Positions 1 to 8,372 are shown, counted from the stretch's first letter. The stretch is DNA of 64,000 nucleotides from Azospirillum oryzae (GCF_008364795.1 NZ_VTTM01000016.1:62001-126000); one strand, 5' to 3'. Numbers and translations: made by a program. The notes: generated by a model from the letters alone, not told the origin.

Positions 1-378
1 CCGGACCGAGGTCTGGCCGACTGTCGAAGCGGCTTCCGACCGAGTTGAATCGGATGCGCGCGGGGAATTCCCAAGGGAGGGCAAATCGGCGACTCCGGGC
101 AAGTGACGGAACAGCCCGGAGCCGACGATGGCAGCGTCCTGTTCGCCGGACCCGAAGCGCGCGACTATGCCCAAACCAAGGACGTCGGCATCGCGGCATG
201 ACAAGACCAAACAGGACTCCGGGACTCCCGGCGTGGTTCAAGACCGGCCGTTCCGGAGCTTTTTGTGGGCCGACACCGCTCGACGTATAAAAAGCCCCGG
301 CGGGACGGGTCCGGCCGGGGCGAAAAGGCAGTTGAGACGACGACGACTGCGGAAAGAAATGCGGCTACGGCACGGCGG
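1..378. other. Left-edge region without a supported gene
   Basis: Short open frames occur on both strands, but none has a ribosome-binding site or a protein sequence I recognise, and they overlap each other as expected for GC-rich shadow frames. The only feature I can support is the terminator hairpin near 289-321, which serves the minus-strand gene ending at 379. A gene end lying upstream of the window cannot be excluded. Confidence 0.5.
289..321 (-). terminator. Rho-independent terminator of the 379-888 gene
   Basis: Arms 294-301 and 314-321 are perfectly complementary (GCCCCGGC/GCCGGGGC), and an inner stem GGA/TCC closes a four-base loop. Read on the minus strand, the hairpin is followed directly by five T (289-293 on the plus strand are A). 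It lies 58 bp past the stop of the minus-strand gene. Confidence 0.75.
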
Positions 379-888
379 TCACGACGCGTGGCGCAGGGGG
401 GCGGAACCGGGGGAGTTCGGCCGTTTCTGCACTGTCGTCGCGGGGAAGGGCAGCACGGACGGGCGGCCGTCGGACACCCGCAGGGCATCCGCAGGTTCCC
501 GCCCATTCAGCAGCCACTGATAGGCTGCGGCGATGGCGACCCGATCACGGCCGTCGGTGGACAGCACGCGCAGGCCGTTTGCCGTTTCCCCGGTCGTGCC
601 GCTGCGGCGAACCGCATCGCACAGCGCATGGCCGAGCCGGAGATCCGACACCAGAACCGCGCTGGACCCGGACTGGACGATCACCGAGGCGAGGGCTCCC
701 AGGTGGGAGGACGGCAGGGGGGAATAGCCGACCTCCCGCAGATCCAGGAACAAGCCACGCCTGGTGCTGCCGCCGGGCAGCGCATTGCGCAACGTCCCGA
801 GCCAGACTGAAGGAGGTGCGTCACGAAGGCCGCTGCAGGCGACGGCGTGGAGACCCCAGTCGGTGGCTGCGACGGTGATGTCCTTCAT
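379..888 (-). CDS. Hypothetical protein, 169 aa
   Basis: I do not recognise this family. The start at 888 is chosen because AAGGGG lies just upstream; the open frame runs further, to 1014, but without a better site. The middle part alternates hydrophobic strands with helices (GLFLDLREVGYSPLP, then SHLGALASVIVQSGSSAVLVSD), giving an alpha/beta pattern faintly like STAS or receiver-type regulatory folds. No catalytic motif, signal peptide or membrane segment is visible. The C-terminal 30 residues are Pro/Ser rich and probably disordered. It is a single gene with its own promoter candidate (992-1021) and terminator (289-321). Codon use matches its neighbours, so it is probably a real gene. Function unknown. 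Confidence 0.6.
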   Translation of the reverse strand: MKDITVAATDWGLHAVACSGLRDAPPSVWLGTLRNALPGGSTRRGLFLDLREVGYSPLPSSHLGALASVIVQSGSSAVLVSDLRLGHALCDAVRRSGTTGETANGLRVLSTDGRDRVAIAAAYQWLLNGREPADALRVSDGRPSVLPFPATTVQKRPNSPGSAPLRHAS

Positions 889-991
889 GCTTTTCCCCTT
901 CAGTGAAGCCCGGGTTCCTCGTGCAGGTCGGCTCCCTTGAGTCCGCCGGCTGGGGGGCCGGATGACCGCGATGGAGCGTCCCTGTCGAAAG

Positions 992-1021
992 AGTATAGGG
1001 GAGAATCCTAACAATCAGTAA
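992..1021 (-). promoter_or_regulatory. Candidate sigma-70-type promoter for the 379-888 gene
   Basis: On the minus strand TTACTG (1016-1021) and TATACT (992-997) are separated by 18 bp. The predicted transcript would carry a leader of about 95 nt before the ATG at 888. The spacing is good and the -10 is close to consensus, but this is only a pattern match. Confidence 0.4.
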
Positions 1022-1023
1022 CG

Positions 1024-1035
1024 GAAACTAGTTTC
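1024..1035. promoter_or_regulatory. 12-bp perfect palindrome, possible operator
   Basis: GAAACTAGTTTC is a perfect palindrome lying just upstream of the promoter candidate at 992-1021 and 25 bp beyond the stop of the FadJ-like gene. The position fits a repressor or activator site for the 379-888 gene. No regulator can be named. Confidence 0.3.
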
Positions 1036-1059
1036 AGGATTGAAATCCGCATTCCGGTT

Positions 1060-3198
1060 TCAGCATCCGATGGGCCGTCCCTCCGCCGCACATTGCAGCA
1101 GCAAAGCGGACGGTCGCCATTGCGGGCCGCCGATGTCGCGGTGGTAACGCTGGACCGTCTCGGCGATCCTGCCAACACCCTCCTGATCGGCCCAGAACAG
1201 CAGGCCGCCGCGCCAGGACGGGAAGCCGTAGCCGTGCAGCCAGATGGCGTCGATGTCCACCGGACGGGCGGCGATGCCTTCCTCCAGGATCTTGGCCGCC
1301 TCGTTCACCATCGCATAGAGGCAGCGTTCGCGGACCTCCTCGTCGCTGACGGCGCGCGGGGTGATGCCGCGGCGCCGCCGGTCCTCCTCGATCACCGTTG
1401 CCACCTCCGGATCGGGGATCGGGGTGCGGCTGCCGGGTTCGTAGCGGTAGACGCCGGCCGAGGTCTTCTGGCCGTAACGGCCGCGTTCCGCCAGCGTGTC
1501 GAGCCAGTTGGGCGCCTGCGCCTCCGGATCGCCGGCCTTGCGCCGCTCCTCGCGGATGCGCCAGCCGACATCGATCCCGGCAAGGTCGGTCATCGAGAAA
1601 TGGCCGAGCGGGAAGCCGAATTCCGTCAGCACGCGGTCGACCTGTTCGGGGCTGGCCCCTTCCTCGACCAGCGCCATCGATTCCCGGCCGCGCTGGTGCA
1701 GAATGCGGTTGCCGACGAAGCCGTAGCAGACGCCGACGGCCACGCCGACCTTGCCGATCCTGCGCGCCAGCCCCATCACCGTCGCCAGGACACTGTCGGA
1801 GGTCTTGGCCCCGCGCACCACCTCCAGCAGGCGCATGACGTTGGCCGGGCTGAAGAAATGCATGCCCAGCACGTCCTGCGGCCGGCCGGTGGCCGCGGCG
1901 ATGGCGTCGACATCCAGCGTCGAGGTGTTGGTGGCGAGGATCGCGCCCGGCTTGCAGGTCCGGTCCAGCGTCCGGAAGATCGCCTGCTTGACCTCCATGC
2001 TTTCGAACGCCGCCTCCACCACCAGATCGGCGTCGGCGAGGTCGGCGTAGGACAGGGTCGGGTGGATCAGCGCCATGCGCTCCTCCACCTGCGCCGCTGT
2101 CAGCCGGCCCTTGCGGGCGGTGGCCTCGTAGTTGCGGCGGATGGCGGCGACGCCACGGTCGAGCCCCTCCTGCGCTGTGTCGACCAGCACCGCCGGAATG
2201 CCGGCATTGGCGAAGCACATGGCGATGCCGCCGCCCATCGTGCCGGCGCCGATCACCCCGACCTTGCGGATGTCGCGTGTCGGCGTGTCGGCCGGCAGGC
2301 CGGGGATCTTCGCCACCTCGCGCTCCGCGAAGAAGGCGTGGATCAGGCCGGCACGCTGCGGCGAGTCCATGCAGGCCAGGAACAGCTCCCGCTCGCGCGC
2401 CGTGCCCTCGGCGAAGGGCAGGGTGACGGCGGCCTCCACCGCGTCGACGATGCGGTGCGGGGAGAACAGGTGCGGTTGACGCTTGGCGAGTTCGGCCCGC
2501 TTCGTCGCGAACAGGGCGGGGTCGGTGCCGGCGATGCGGCCGGTGCGGGCGCTGACCGGCTGCGGGATATTCCCTTCGGCCAGCAGCCGTTCGGCGGCGC
2601 GCAGGCCGGCGTCCAGCGGCGAGGGGCCGTCCTCCACCGCATCGGCGAGGCCGAGCGCCAGCGCCTCCTCCGCGCCGACCGGGTCGCCGGACAGGATCAT
2701 GTCCAGCGCCTTGGCGGCACCGACCAGCCGCGGCAGACGCTGTGTGCCGCCGGCGCCCGGCAACAGGCCCAGCTTCACCTCCGGCAGGCCGAGCTTGGCC
2801 GATTTCAACGCGACGCGCATATGGCAGGCCAGCGCCACCTCCAGCCCGCCGCCCAGTGCCGTCCCGTGGATGGCGGCGATCACCGGCTTGGTCGCGGCGT
2901 CGAGGCGCGCCACCACCTCCGGCAGGGTCGGCGGGGCGGAAGGCTTGCCGAATTCCCGGATGTCGGCGCCGGCCATGAAGGTGCGGCCGGCGCAAACGAT
3001 CAGCAGCGCGTCCGCCCCATCGTCGGCCAGCCCGGCGTCTAATGCGGCTACCAATCCGCTGCGCACGCCATGGCCGACGGCGTTGACCGGCGGATAATCG
3101 ACGGTGATGACGCCGATGCGCCCCCAAACTCCTCCATCTGGGCGCGCATACTGGACAGGATTGGACGGAACCGCTTCAGTCTGGGCCGGCGACGGCAT
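1060..3198 (-). CDS. fadJ: Bifunctional enoyl-CoA hydratase / 3-hydroxyacyl-CoA dehydrogenase
   Basis: Fatty-acid beta-oxidation enzyme of 712 aa that hydrates trans-2-enoyl-CoA and then oxidises L-3-hydroxyacyl-CoA with NAD+. Residues ~25-230 form the crotonase domain; the two expected catalytic glutamates are seen at E120 (in ALGGGLEVALA) and E140 (in LPEVKLGLLPGAGGTQRL). The NAD fold follows at 313-324 (VGVIGAGTMGGG), and the dehydrogenase histidine is H447 in GMHFFSPANVM. A C-terminal 3HCDH domain ends the protein. Length and order fit the peroxisomal-type/FadJ branch. The start at 3198 (MPSPAQ) has GGAGAG eight bases upstream; a start seven codons earlier (3219) is possible. It is divergent from an SDR gene. 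No thiolase partner adjoins it; a thiolase lies at 8.4 kb. Confidence 0.9.
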   Translation of the reverse strand: MPSPAQTEAVPSNPVQYARPDGGVWGRIGVITVDYPPVNAVGHGVRSGLVAALDAGLADDGADALLIVCAGRTFMAGADIREFGKPSAPPTLPEVVARLDAATKPVIAAIHGTALGGGLEVALACHMRVALKSAKLGLPEVKLGLLPGAGGTQRLPRLVGAAKALDMILSGDPVGAEEALALGLADAVEDGPSPLDAGLRAAERLLAEGNIPQPVSARTGRIAGTDPALFATKRAELAKRQPHLFSPHRIVDAVEAAVTLPFAEGTARERELFLACMDSPQRAGLIHAFFAEREVAKIPGLPADTPTRDIRKVGVIGAGTMGGGIAMCFANAGIPAVLVDTAQEGLDRGVAAIRRNYEATARKGRLTAAQVEERMALIHPTLSYADLADADLVVEAAFESMEVKQAIFRTLDRTCKPGAILATNTSTLDVDAIAAATGRPQDVLGMHFFSPANVMRLLEVVRGAKTSDSVLATVMGLARRIGKVGVAVGVCYGFVGNRILHQRGRESMALVEEGASPEQVDRVLTEFGFPLGHFSMTDLAGIDVGWRIREERRKAGDPEAQAPNWLDTLAERGRYGQKTSAGVYRYEPGSRTPIPDPEVATVIEEDRRRRGITPRAVSDEEVRERCLYAMVNEAAKILEEGIAARPVDIDAIWLHGYGFPSWRGGLLFWADQEGVGRIAETVQRYHRDIGGPQWRPSALLLQCAAEGRPIGC

Positions 3199-3307
3199 CG
3201 GCACTCTCCGGAAAGCCATGGGTCCGGGCCGATCCGATCGTAAACGGTGTCGGAGATGATGGCCCGCGGATCGTCAGTCTAACAGACGATCCGGCTGAAT
3301 CAAGTTT

Positions 3308-3324
3308 TCGGAATATCATTCCGA
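3308..3324. promoter_or_regulatory. Inverted repeat, operator candidate between fadJ and the SDR gene
   Basis: TCGGAAT-ATC-ATTCCGA has perfect 7-bp arms around a 3-bp centre. It sits in the 222-bp divergent gap between the FadJ-like gene and the SDR, where a TetR- or GntR-type regulator of fatty-acid metabolism could control both. The regulator is not in the immediate neighbourhood. Confidence 0.4.
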
Positions 3325-3420
3325 TATACGAAATTTGCGTTCGGCGGTGTGGCATCGGGAACCGATGGGCTCGGGCGAAGGTTGGCACTCGGGTCGAAGG
3401 TCACCGCTGGAGTTGGGGTC

Positions 3421-4206
3421 ATGGATTTGACTGGGAAGGTCGCGCTGGTCACCGGTGCGGGGTCGGGCATCGGCAAGGCATCCGCGGTGCGCTTCGCCCA
3501 GGCCGGCGCCAGTGTCGGCGTGCTGAGCCACACCGCCGACGAGATTGCGAAGGCCGCCGAGGAGATCAAGGCGGCCGGCGGCAAGGCGCTGGCCCTGACC
3601 GCGGATGTCGGCGACGACAAGGCGATGGGCCAGGCCATCGACCGGCTGGTGGGGGAGTTCGGGCGGCTCGACATCGTTTTCGCCAATGCCGGCATCAACG
3701 GCGTCTGGGCGCCCATCGACGAACTGACGCCGGAGGAATGGGACCGCACCATCAATACCAACCTGCGCGGCGCCTACCTGACGCTGCACCATTCGGTTCC
3801 ACACCTGAAGAAGGCGGGCGGCGGATCGGTGATCGTCACCGCGTCGATCAACGGCACGCGGGTGTTCAGCAATACCGGCGCCACCGCCTATTCCTGCACC
3901 AAGGCGGCGCAGCTCGCCATGGTGAAGATGCTGGCGCTGGAACTGGCGCCGAGCCGCATCCGCGTCAACGCCATCTGCCCCGGCATCATTGATACGGAAA
4001 TTCCCGACAACACCATGAAGCGGAACCTTGAATCGGTGCAGACCCCGATCGAATATCCGCAGGGCAAGGTACCCCTGACCGGCGGCAAGTCCGGCGACAG
4101 CTTCGACGTGGCGGAGCTTGCGCTGTTCCTGGCGTCGGATCGGGCCAAGCACATCACGGGCACGCCGGTCTGGATCGACGGGGCGGAATCCCTGATGGTC
4201 GGCTGA
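3421..4206 (+). CDS. SDR family NAD(P)-dependent oxidoreductase
   Basis: Classical short-chain dehydrogenase/reductase of 261 aa. The cofactor motif TGAGSGIG is at 11-18, NAG at 89-91, and the catalytic triad is S142, Y157 and K161 (YSCTK). The C-terminal segment ends with the usual GTPVWIDGAESLMVG type strand. The frame is open further upstream, but the start at 3421 puts the protein directly into the Rossmann fold and has GGAG in front. The substrate cannot be read from the sequence; FabG-like or sugar/alcohol dehydrogenase roles are possible. A small GNAT gene follows after 31 bp, so the two are probably co-transcribed. Confidence 0.85.
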   Translation: MDLTGKVALVTGAGSGIGKASAVRFAQAGASVGVLSHTADEIAKAAEEIKAAGGKALALTADVGDDKAMGQAIDRLVGEFGRLDIVFANAGINGVWAPIDELTPEEWDRTINTNLRGAYLTLHHSVPHLKKAGGGSVIVTASINGTRVFSNTGATAYSCTKAAQLAMVKMLALELAPSRIRVNAICPGIIDTEIPDNTMKRNLESVQTPIEYPQGKVPLTGGKSGDSFDVAELALFLASDRAKHITGTPVWIDGAESLMVG

Positions 4207-4237
4207 CGATCCGCAATCACCGAAGGCGAAGAAAACC

Positions 4238-4519
4238 ATGAGCTTGCAAGACAAGGTGCGGAACAACGAGGAACTCAGCCGCTATGAGCTGACGGTGGCG
4301 GACTCGACCGCGCTGGTGACCTACGACATGCGCGAGGGCAAGATCGCCCTGACCCACACCGAAGTGCCGGGCGAGATGTCGGGCCAGGGGGTGGGGTCGG
4401 CGCTGGCCAAGGGCGCGCTGGACGACATCCGGGCAAAGGGGCTGAAGGTGCTGCCGATCTGCACCTTCATCGAGGCGTTCATCAAGCGCCACCCGGAGTA
4501 TCAGGACCTCGTCGGCTAG
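4238..4519 (+). CDS. Small GNAT N-acetyltransferase (YjdJ type)
   Basis: This 93-aa protein matches the minimal, single-domain GNAT family (COG2388/YjdJ type). The acetyl-CoA pyrophosphate loop is seen as MSGQGVGSAL near residues 47-56, followed by the helix ALDDIRAKG and the strand KVLPICTFIEAFIKRHPEY, which is characteristic of the family. The natural substrate of this group is not known. It lies 31 bp after the SDR gene on the same strand. Its TAG stop is the first three bases of the 104-bp repeat at 4517-4620, so the repeat forms the 3' end of the gene. Confidence 0.8.
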   Translation: MSLQDKVRNNEELSRYELTVADSTALVTYDMREGKIALTHTEVPGEMSGQGVGSALAKGALDDIRAKGLKVLPICTFIEAFIKRHPEYQDLVG

Positions 4520-4620
4520 AGTCTGTCCGATGCTTATTGAAGCATCGGACAGACTCTAGCCTTTTGATTTGCCGTGCGATTCACGCCTCAGACGATTCCG
4601 TCTGAACCGATCGCACTCTA
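4517..4620 (+). repeat. 104-bp double-palindrome repeat, copy 1
   Basis: It consists of two hairpins. The first has perfect 19-bp arms starting TAGAGTCTGTCC around the loop ATTG (4517-4558). The second has outer arms GTGCGAT/ATCGCAC and inner arms TCAGACG/CGTCTGA around ATTC. The element starts TAGAGT and ends ACTCTA. An inverted copy at 50669-50772 has the same length and only three differences. It sits between two convergent genes and supplies the TAG stop of both: 4517-4519 for the GNAT gene and 4618-4620 (read on the minus strand) for the ChrR gene. It can act as a bidirectional terminator. Confidence 0.85.
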
Positions 4621-5304
4621 AGCAGGGTTTCCGGCCTCGTCGAGGAAGATCAGCTCGCCGTCCAGCAGGAACAGGCAAATGCAGTCTTCCTCGCTGGCGC
4701 CCTGGGCGTGATGGTCGGTGTCGGCGACATACTGGGCGACATCCCCCAGCGCGTAGCTGCCATATTCGTCGCTGAACGCGCCCTGCAGGACCAGCAGCAA
4801 CTCGTCGGCTGTGTGACGGTGTGCCGGGACCGGGGCTCCCGAGGCCATGCGGAGCAGGCAGATCGTCGTCCCGGACAGGGTGCGTTCCCAGCCCGACAGC
4901 CAGACGCCCTTGGAGATTTCCCGCCAGGACCCGTCGTCGGTCGGCGTGTCGATCGCCTCAGGCAGCCAGCCGCGCAGCGGTTCCGGCACCAGCCTGCCGC
5001 CTGCCGGGTCGATGCCGCTCTGGTTGGCGGCGACCGGTTGGGACGGCTTCGCCTCCGCCGGCGCCCGGGCGGCGGTCAGCAGGCCGTCCATCCGGTCGAG
5101 CAGGGCGTCCAGCCCGTCATGATCGTTGCAGGGCAGCTCCTCGAACCAGTTGCCGCACAGGGCTTCATAGGAGGCGACGCGCCGGCGGCAGTCGGGACAA
5201 TAGGCGAGGTGGGTCGCCACCAGCAGCGACTTGCCGGCCCGCTCCTGCCCGCTGGCATAGCCGATCAGGAACTGGTCGTCGGGATGGTGGAGCGGCAACG
5301 TCAC
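4618..5304 (-). CDS. chrR: ChrR family anti-sigma factor
   Basis: Zinc-binding anti-sigma factor of 228 aa that holds the ECF sigma factor encoded just upstream until a stress signal, typically singlet oxygen or organic peroxide, releases it. The N-terminal anti-sigma domain carries the zinc ligands H6 or H7, then H32, C36 and C39 (HLAYCPDC). A linker leads to a C-terminal cupin domain (~120-228) with the metal-binding run PAHRHTADELLLVLQG. The first four bases overlap the sigma gene stop (ATGA), so the pair is translationally coupled. The stop codon is provided by the repeat at 4517-4620. Domain order and operon match RpoE-ChrR of Rhodobacter; the inducing signal here is inferred from that family. 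Confidence 0.85.
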   Translation of the reverse strand: MTLPLHHPDDQFLIGYASGQERAGKSLLVATHLAYCPDCRRRVASYEALCGNWFEELPCNDHDGLDALLDRMDGLLTAARAPAEAKPSQPVAANQSGIDPAGGRLVPEPLRGWLPEAIDTPTDDGSWREISKGVWLSGWERTLSGTTICLLRMASGAPVPAHRHTADELLLVLQGAFSDEYGSYALGDVAQYVADTDHHAQGASEEDCICLFLLDGELIFLDEAGNPA

Positions 5305-5912
5305 GCCTTGTCCCCCAAGCTGCGTTTCAAATGCCCGAGCGCGAGGCGCAGCCGGGTCTTCACCGTGCCCAAGGGCACGTCGGTGTCTTCGGCGATCTCC
5401 TCGTGGGTCTGTTCAAGGAAATACGAACGGCGTAGCACTTCGGATTGGTTTGCCGCCAACGAACCGATCGCGTCCTGCAAATGCCGGCTGCTCTGGACCA
5501 GTTGGGCGGACTCCTCCGGCGTGGCGTGGGATTGAGGCGTCATCGCCGGATCCTCCGGGTCGGGAGCCGGGCGTATCTCCTTGCGCAGACGGTCGATGCG
5601 CCGGTTGCGGGCGATGGTGAAGACCCAGGTGCCGACGGTGGCCTGGGCGGGATCGAAGCTGCCGGCCTTCAGCCAGACCGTCAGCATCACGTCCTGCACC
5701 AGCTCCTCCGCCGTGCTGCGGTCGGCGCCGAGCTTCAGGCAATAATGCAGGATCTTCGGGGCGAAATGGCGGAACAGGGCGGCGAAGGCCGTGCGGTCGC
5801 GATCCCGCGCCACCGCACCGACCAGCGTTTCCAGCCAGTCGGCATCCAGGCTCTGTGACGGCCGATCCTGGTCCGACGGCCTGGGCAACAGAGGCTCCCG
5901 CGAAAACGGCAT
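5301..5912 (-). CDS. ECF RNA polymerase sigma factor (RpoE/ECF11-like)
   Basis: Extracytoplasmic-function sigma factor of 203 aa. Region 2 is seen in FAALFRHFAPKILHYCLKLG and AEELVQDVMLTVWLKAGSFD, with WVFTIARNRRIDRLRKE forming region 2.3/2.4. Region 4 is SEVLRRSYFLEQTHEEIAEDTDVPLGTVKTRLR, including the helix-turn-helix. It is coupled to the ChrR anti-sigma gene by a 4-bp overlap, which places it in the photo-oxidative/peroxide stress group. The start is uncertain: ATG at 5912 has GGTGG five bases upstream, while an ATG at 5930 adds six residues. Confidence 0.88.
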   Translation of the reverse strand: MPFSREPLLPRPSDQDRPSQSLDADWLETLVGAVARDRDRTAFAALFRHFAPKILHYCLKLGADRSTAEELVQDVMLTVWLKAGSFDPAQATVGTWVFTIARNRRIDRLRKEIRPAPDPEDPAMTPQSHATPEESAQLVQSSRHLQDAIGSLAANQSEVLRRSYFLEQTHEEIAEDTDVPLGTVKTRLRLALGHLKRSLGDKA

Positions 5913-5957
5913 GCAACCACCAGTCAGCATTCCACCGCCGGGCAGCTTACCCCGAAC

Positions 5958-5986
5958 TCCTTAACGGAGCCCTCTGAAAATCGTCA
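5958..5986 (-). promoter_or_regulatory. Possible autoregulated ECF promoter
   Basis: On the minus strand TGACGA (5981-5986) and TAAGGA (5958-5963) are 17 bp apart, just upstream of the sigma gene. Known RpoE-ChrR systems are autoregulated from TGATC/TAAGA-like elements. The -35 here is imperfect and overlaps the stop codon of the MFS gene, so this is a weak call. Confidence 0.25.
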
Positions 5987-7231
5987 GTCCTCCGACGATG
6001 ACTTCAGCGGGCCCATGGGATCGAGCGGCGAGACGGTGGGCGTCGTCTGCGGCAGCGGACGGAAGGCGGCCTGTTCCTCGGCCGGCAGCGGTGGACGGAC
6101 GCGGGATCGCCACAGGCCATAGATTGTGGCGCACAGCGCGCCGCCGCCGATGAAGGCGAACAGGCCGGCCGGCCCCGTCGTGGTCATCAGGGTCGATGCC
6201 AACGGCGGCCCGATGATGGCGCCGACCGAGTTGGACAGGATGAGGCCGCCGCTGGCCGACACCATGTCTTCGCGGCGTACATAGTCGTTGGTGTGGGCGG
6301 CGCAGATCGGATAGATCGTGAAGGACAGGCCGCCGAACAGCGGCGCCACCAGCATCAGCGCCAGATGCTGGTTCATTCCGGCGGCGGCGATCATGCAGAC
6401 GCTGATCAGCGACAGCGTGGCCGTCAGGCCGATGATGACGCTGCGCCGGTCGAAGCGGTCGGACAGCCGGCCGAGCGGCCATTGCAGCGCCATCCCGCCG
6501 AGGATCAGCACCGACATGAACAGCGCCGTGCCCGACACCCCGAAATCGGAGGCGGCGCCGAACACCGGGGCCAGTCCGTAGATCGACCCGGTGATCGCCC
6601 CGCTGATGAAGACCCCGGCCACCCCCAGCGGCGAGCTTTGATAGAGCCGGCGGATGCCGAAGGACGATACGTCCGGCAGCTGCGGCGGGGTGGTCCGCGT
6701 CAGTGCCACCGGAACCAGCGCCAGCGTCAGCAGGATCGACACGACCATGAACAGGCGGATGCCGGACTCGTCATCCAGCCGCAGCAGCTGCTGGCCGACG
6801 CCCGATGCGCCGTACAGCGTCACCATGTAGGCCGACAAGAGCTGTCCGCGGCTTTCGTTGGTGGCGGTGCCGTTCAGCCAGCTTTCGATGCACATGTAGA
6901 GTCCCGCCATGCAGAAGCCCTGCGTCAGGCGAAGCACCGCCCACAGGGAAGCATCGACGAACAGCGCATGCGACAGCGCCGCGACCGAAACGATCGAGGC
7001 GAAAGCGGCGAAGGACCGGATATGGCCGACGCGGGTGATGATCCGGTGCGCATAGAGCGACCCCAGGGTTAGCCCGGCATAATAGGCGGCGGTGATCATC
7101 CCGACCGCGGTCGTCCCGGAATCGGTCGCCGCGAGGCGAAGGCCGATCAGGGTCGACAGGGCGCCGTTCCCCAGCATCAGAAAGGCCACGCCCAGCAGAA
7201 GCGACGCGACCGAACGCACAACCATGGGCAT
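5984..7231 (-). CDS. MFS transporter, YcaD-like
   Basis: A 12-helix major facilitator protein of 415 aa in the inner membrane. Features include the first helix LLLGVAFLMLGNGALSTLIGLRL, the helix-4/5 signature TQGFCMAGLYMCIESWLNG and the loop GRLSDRFDRRSVI after helix 8. The stretch MCIESWLNGTATNESRGQLLSAYM is typical of the YcaD branch of small drug/metabolite exporters. The C-terminal ~30 residues are a cytoplasmic tail rich in Pro and Thr. The substrate is unknown. The start at 7231 has GGAG seven bases upstream. It is divergent from the enoyl-CoA hydratase gene. Confidence 0.85.
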   Translation of the reverse strand: MPMVVRSVASLLLGVAFLMLGNGALSTLIGLRLAATDSGTTAVGMITAAYYAGLTLGSLYAHRIITRVGHIRSFAAFASIVSVAALSHALFVDASLWAVLRLTQGFCMAGLYMCIESWLNGTATNESRGQLLSAYMVTLYGASGVGQQLLRLDDESGIRLFMVVSILLTLALVPVALTRTTPPQLPDVSSFGIRRLYQSSPLGVAGVFISGAITGSIYGLAPVFGAASDFGVSGTALFMSVLILGGMALQWPLGRLSDRFDRRSVIIGLTATLSLISVCMIAAAGMNQHLALMLVAPLFGGLSFTIYPICAAHTNDYVRREDMVSASGGLILSNSVGAIIGPPLASTLMTTTGPAGLFAFIGGGALCATIYGLWRSRVRPPLPAEEQAAFRPLPQTTPTVSPLDPMGPLKSSSED

Positions 7232-7440
7232 GCCGTATCTCCGCCGCCGTCAGCGAGTCATGGCCGGTATGCCGGTCAGGTTCCGTTGATGCATGGCGAG
7301 GACTCCGATCCTTTGTTGACGGGCGGCAGCTTGCACTGTCCGGGGCCCAACAACCAAGCCATGGATTCGCTCCGCCGCTGCAGACCTGCACTTCGGCGGT
7401 CGTGCCTTACCATTGGGTCAACCGAACCATTGACAGATCA

Positions 7441-7452
7441 TACCGTACGGTA
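7441..7452. promoter_or_regulatory. 12-bp palindrome upstream of the enoyl-CoA hydratase
   Basis: TACCGTACGGTA is a perfect palindrome 54 bp before the hydratase ATG at 7507, in the 275-bp gap shared with the divergent MFS gene. The stretch is AT-richer than its surroundings. It is a plausible TetR-type operator for the hydratase-thiolase pair; no regulator gene adjoins. Confidence 0.4.
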
Positions 7453-7506
7453 ACATACCTTCCATCAGGTAATGCCCAACCAGCCGATGTTAGGGGAGAT
7501 GCTGCG

Positions 7507-8325
7507 ATGCCCGACACAGCTCCACCGGTCCTGGCCCCGCCGGTCCTGCTCGTCCGCGAGGGGGCCGTCACCTGGATCCGGCTGAACCGGCCGGGCGTGC
7601 TGAATGCGCTGGACGAGCCGACCGCCGCCGCCTTCCTCGACGCCTGCCGCAGCGTGGCGGATGAGGGTGGGACGGGACCGACGCGGGTTCTGGTGATCGC
7701 CGGCAACGGGCGCGGCTTCATGGCCGGCGGCGATGTCGGCCGCTTCAACGACGATCCTGCCGCTGCACCCGCCGTGGCCGGCGCGATCATCGCCCATCTG
7801 CACGAGGCGCTGCGCGTTCTCGACCGGCTGGACGTGCCGGTCCTGGCCTCCGTCCATGGACCGGTGGCAGGGGCGGGGATGAGCCTCGCCAGCGCCGCCG
7901 ACCTCTGCATCGCCGCCGACGACGCAAAGTTCACCATGGCCTATGCCCGCATCGGCGCCACGCCGGACGGGTCGGGCAGCTTCCATCTGCCGCGCCTGGT
8001 CGGGCTGCGCCGCGCCATGGAACTGGCGATGCTGTCCGACGTGATCGACGCCGCGGAGGCCCTGCGGATCGGGCTGGTCAACCGGGTGGTGCCGGCCGCG
8101 TCGCTGGCCGAAGAAACCGCGAAGCTGGCCGGGCGGCTCGCCGCCGGGCCGACCGTCGCCTATGCCGGCGTCCGCCACCTGATGCGCCAGTCCTTCGACC
8201 GGACGCTGGACCAGCAGCTGGACGCCGAGCGCGACCGCTTCCTCGCCACCGCCGCCACCGCCGATTTCGTCGAGGGGGTCGGCGCCTTCATCGCCAAACG
8301 CCGGCCGGACTTCACCGGCCGCTGA
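7507..8325 (+). CDS. Enoyl-CoA hydratase/isomerase family protein
   Basis: Crotonase-fold protein of 272 aa. The oxyanion-hole segments are GRGFMAGGDVGRF and HGPVAGAGMSLASAADLCIA, followed by the family run MAYARIGATPDGSGSFHLPRLVG. At the position of the second catalytic glutamate of true hydratases this protein reads ATPDG, as in PaaB/PaaG-like isomerases or hydratases, so the exact reaction is open. The start at 7507 is preferred because GGGGAG precedes it; the open frame extends to 7402 with no ribosome-binding site. The thiolase follows 47 bp later, so the pair probably performs one round of acyl-CoA degradation. Confidence 0.85.
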   Translation: MPDTAPPVLAPPVLLVREGAVTWIRLNRPGVLNALDEPTAAAFLDACRSVADEGGTGPTRVLVIAGNGRGFMAGGDVGRFNDDPAAAPAVAGAIIAHLHEALRVLDRLDVPVLASVHGPVAGAGMSLASAADLCIAADDAKFTMAYARIGATPDGSGSFHLPRLVGLRRAMELAMLSDVIDAAEALRIGLVNRVVPAASLAEETAKLAGRLAAGPTVAYAGVRHLMRQSFDRTLDQQLDAERDRFLATAATADFVEGVGAFIAKRRPDFTGR

Positions 8326-8372
8326 ACCGACACCCGCTGACCGTCATCTCCGTCCGAGAAGTGGACCCGATT

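Noticed and set aside
1034..3127. 697-codon frame overlapping the FadJ-like gene on the same strand
   Set aside because: Arg/Gly/Pro-rich alternative frame of the real gene; the FadJ frame contains all catalytic motifs.
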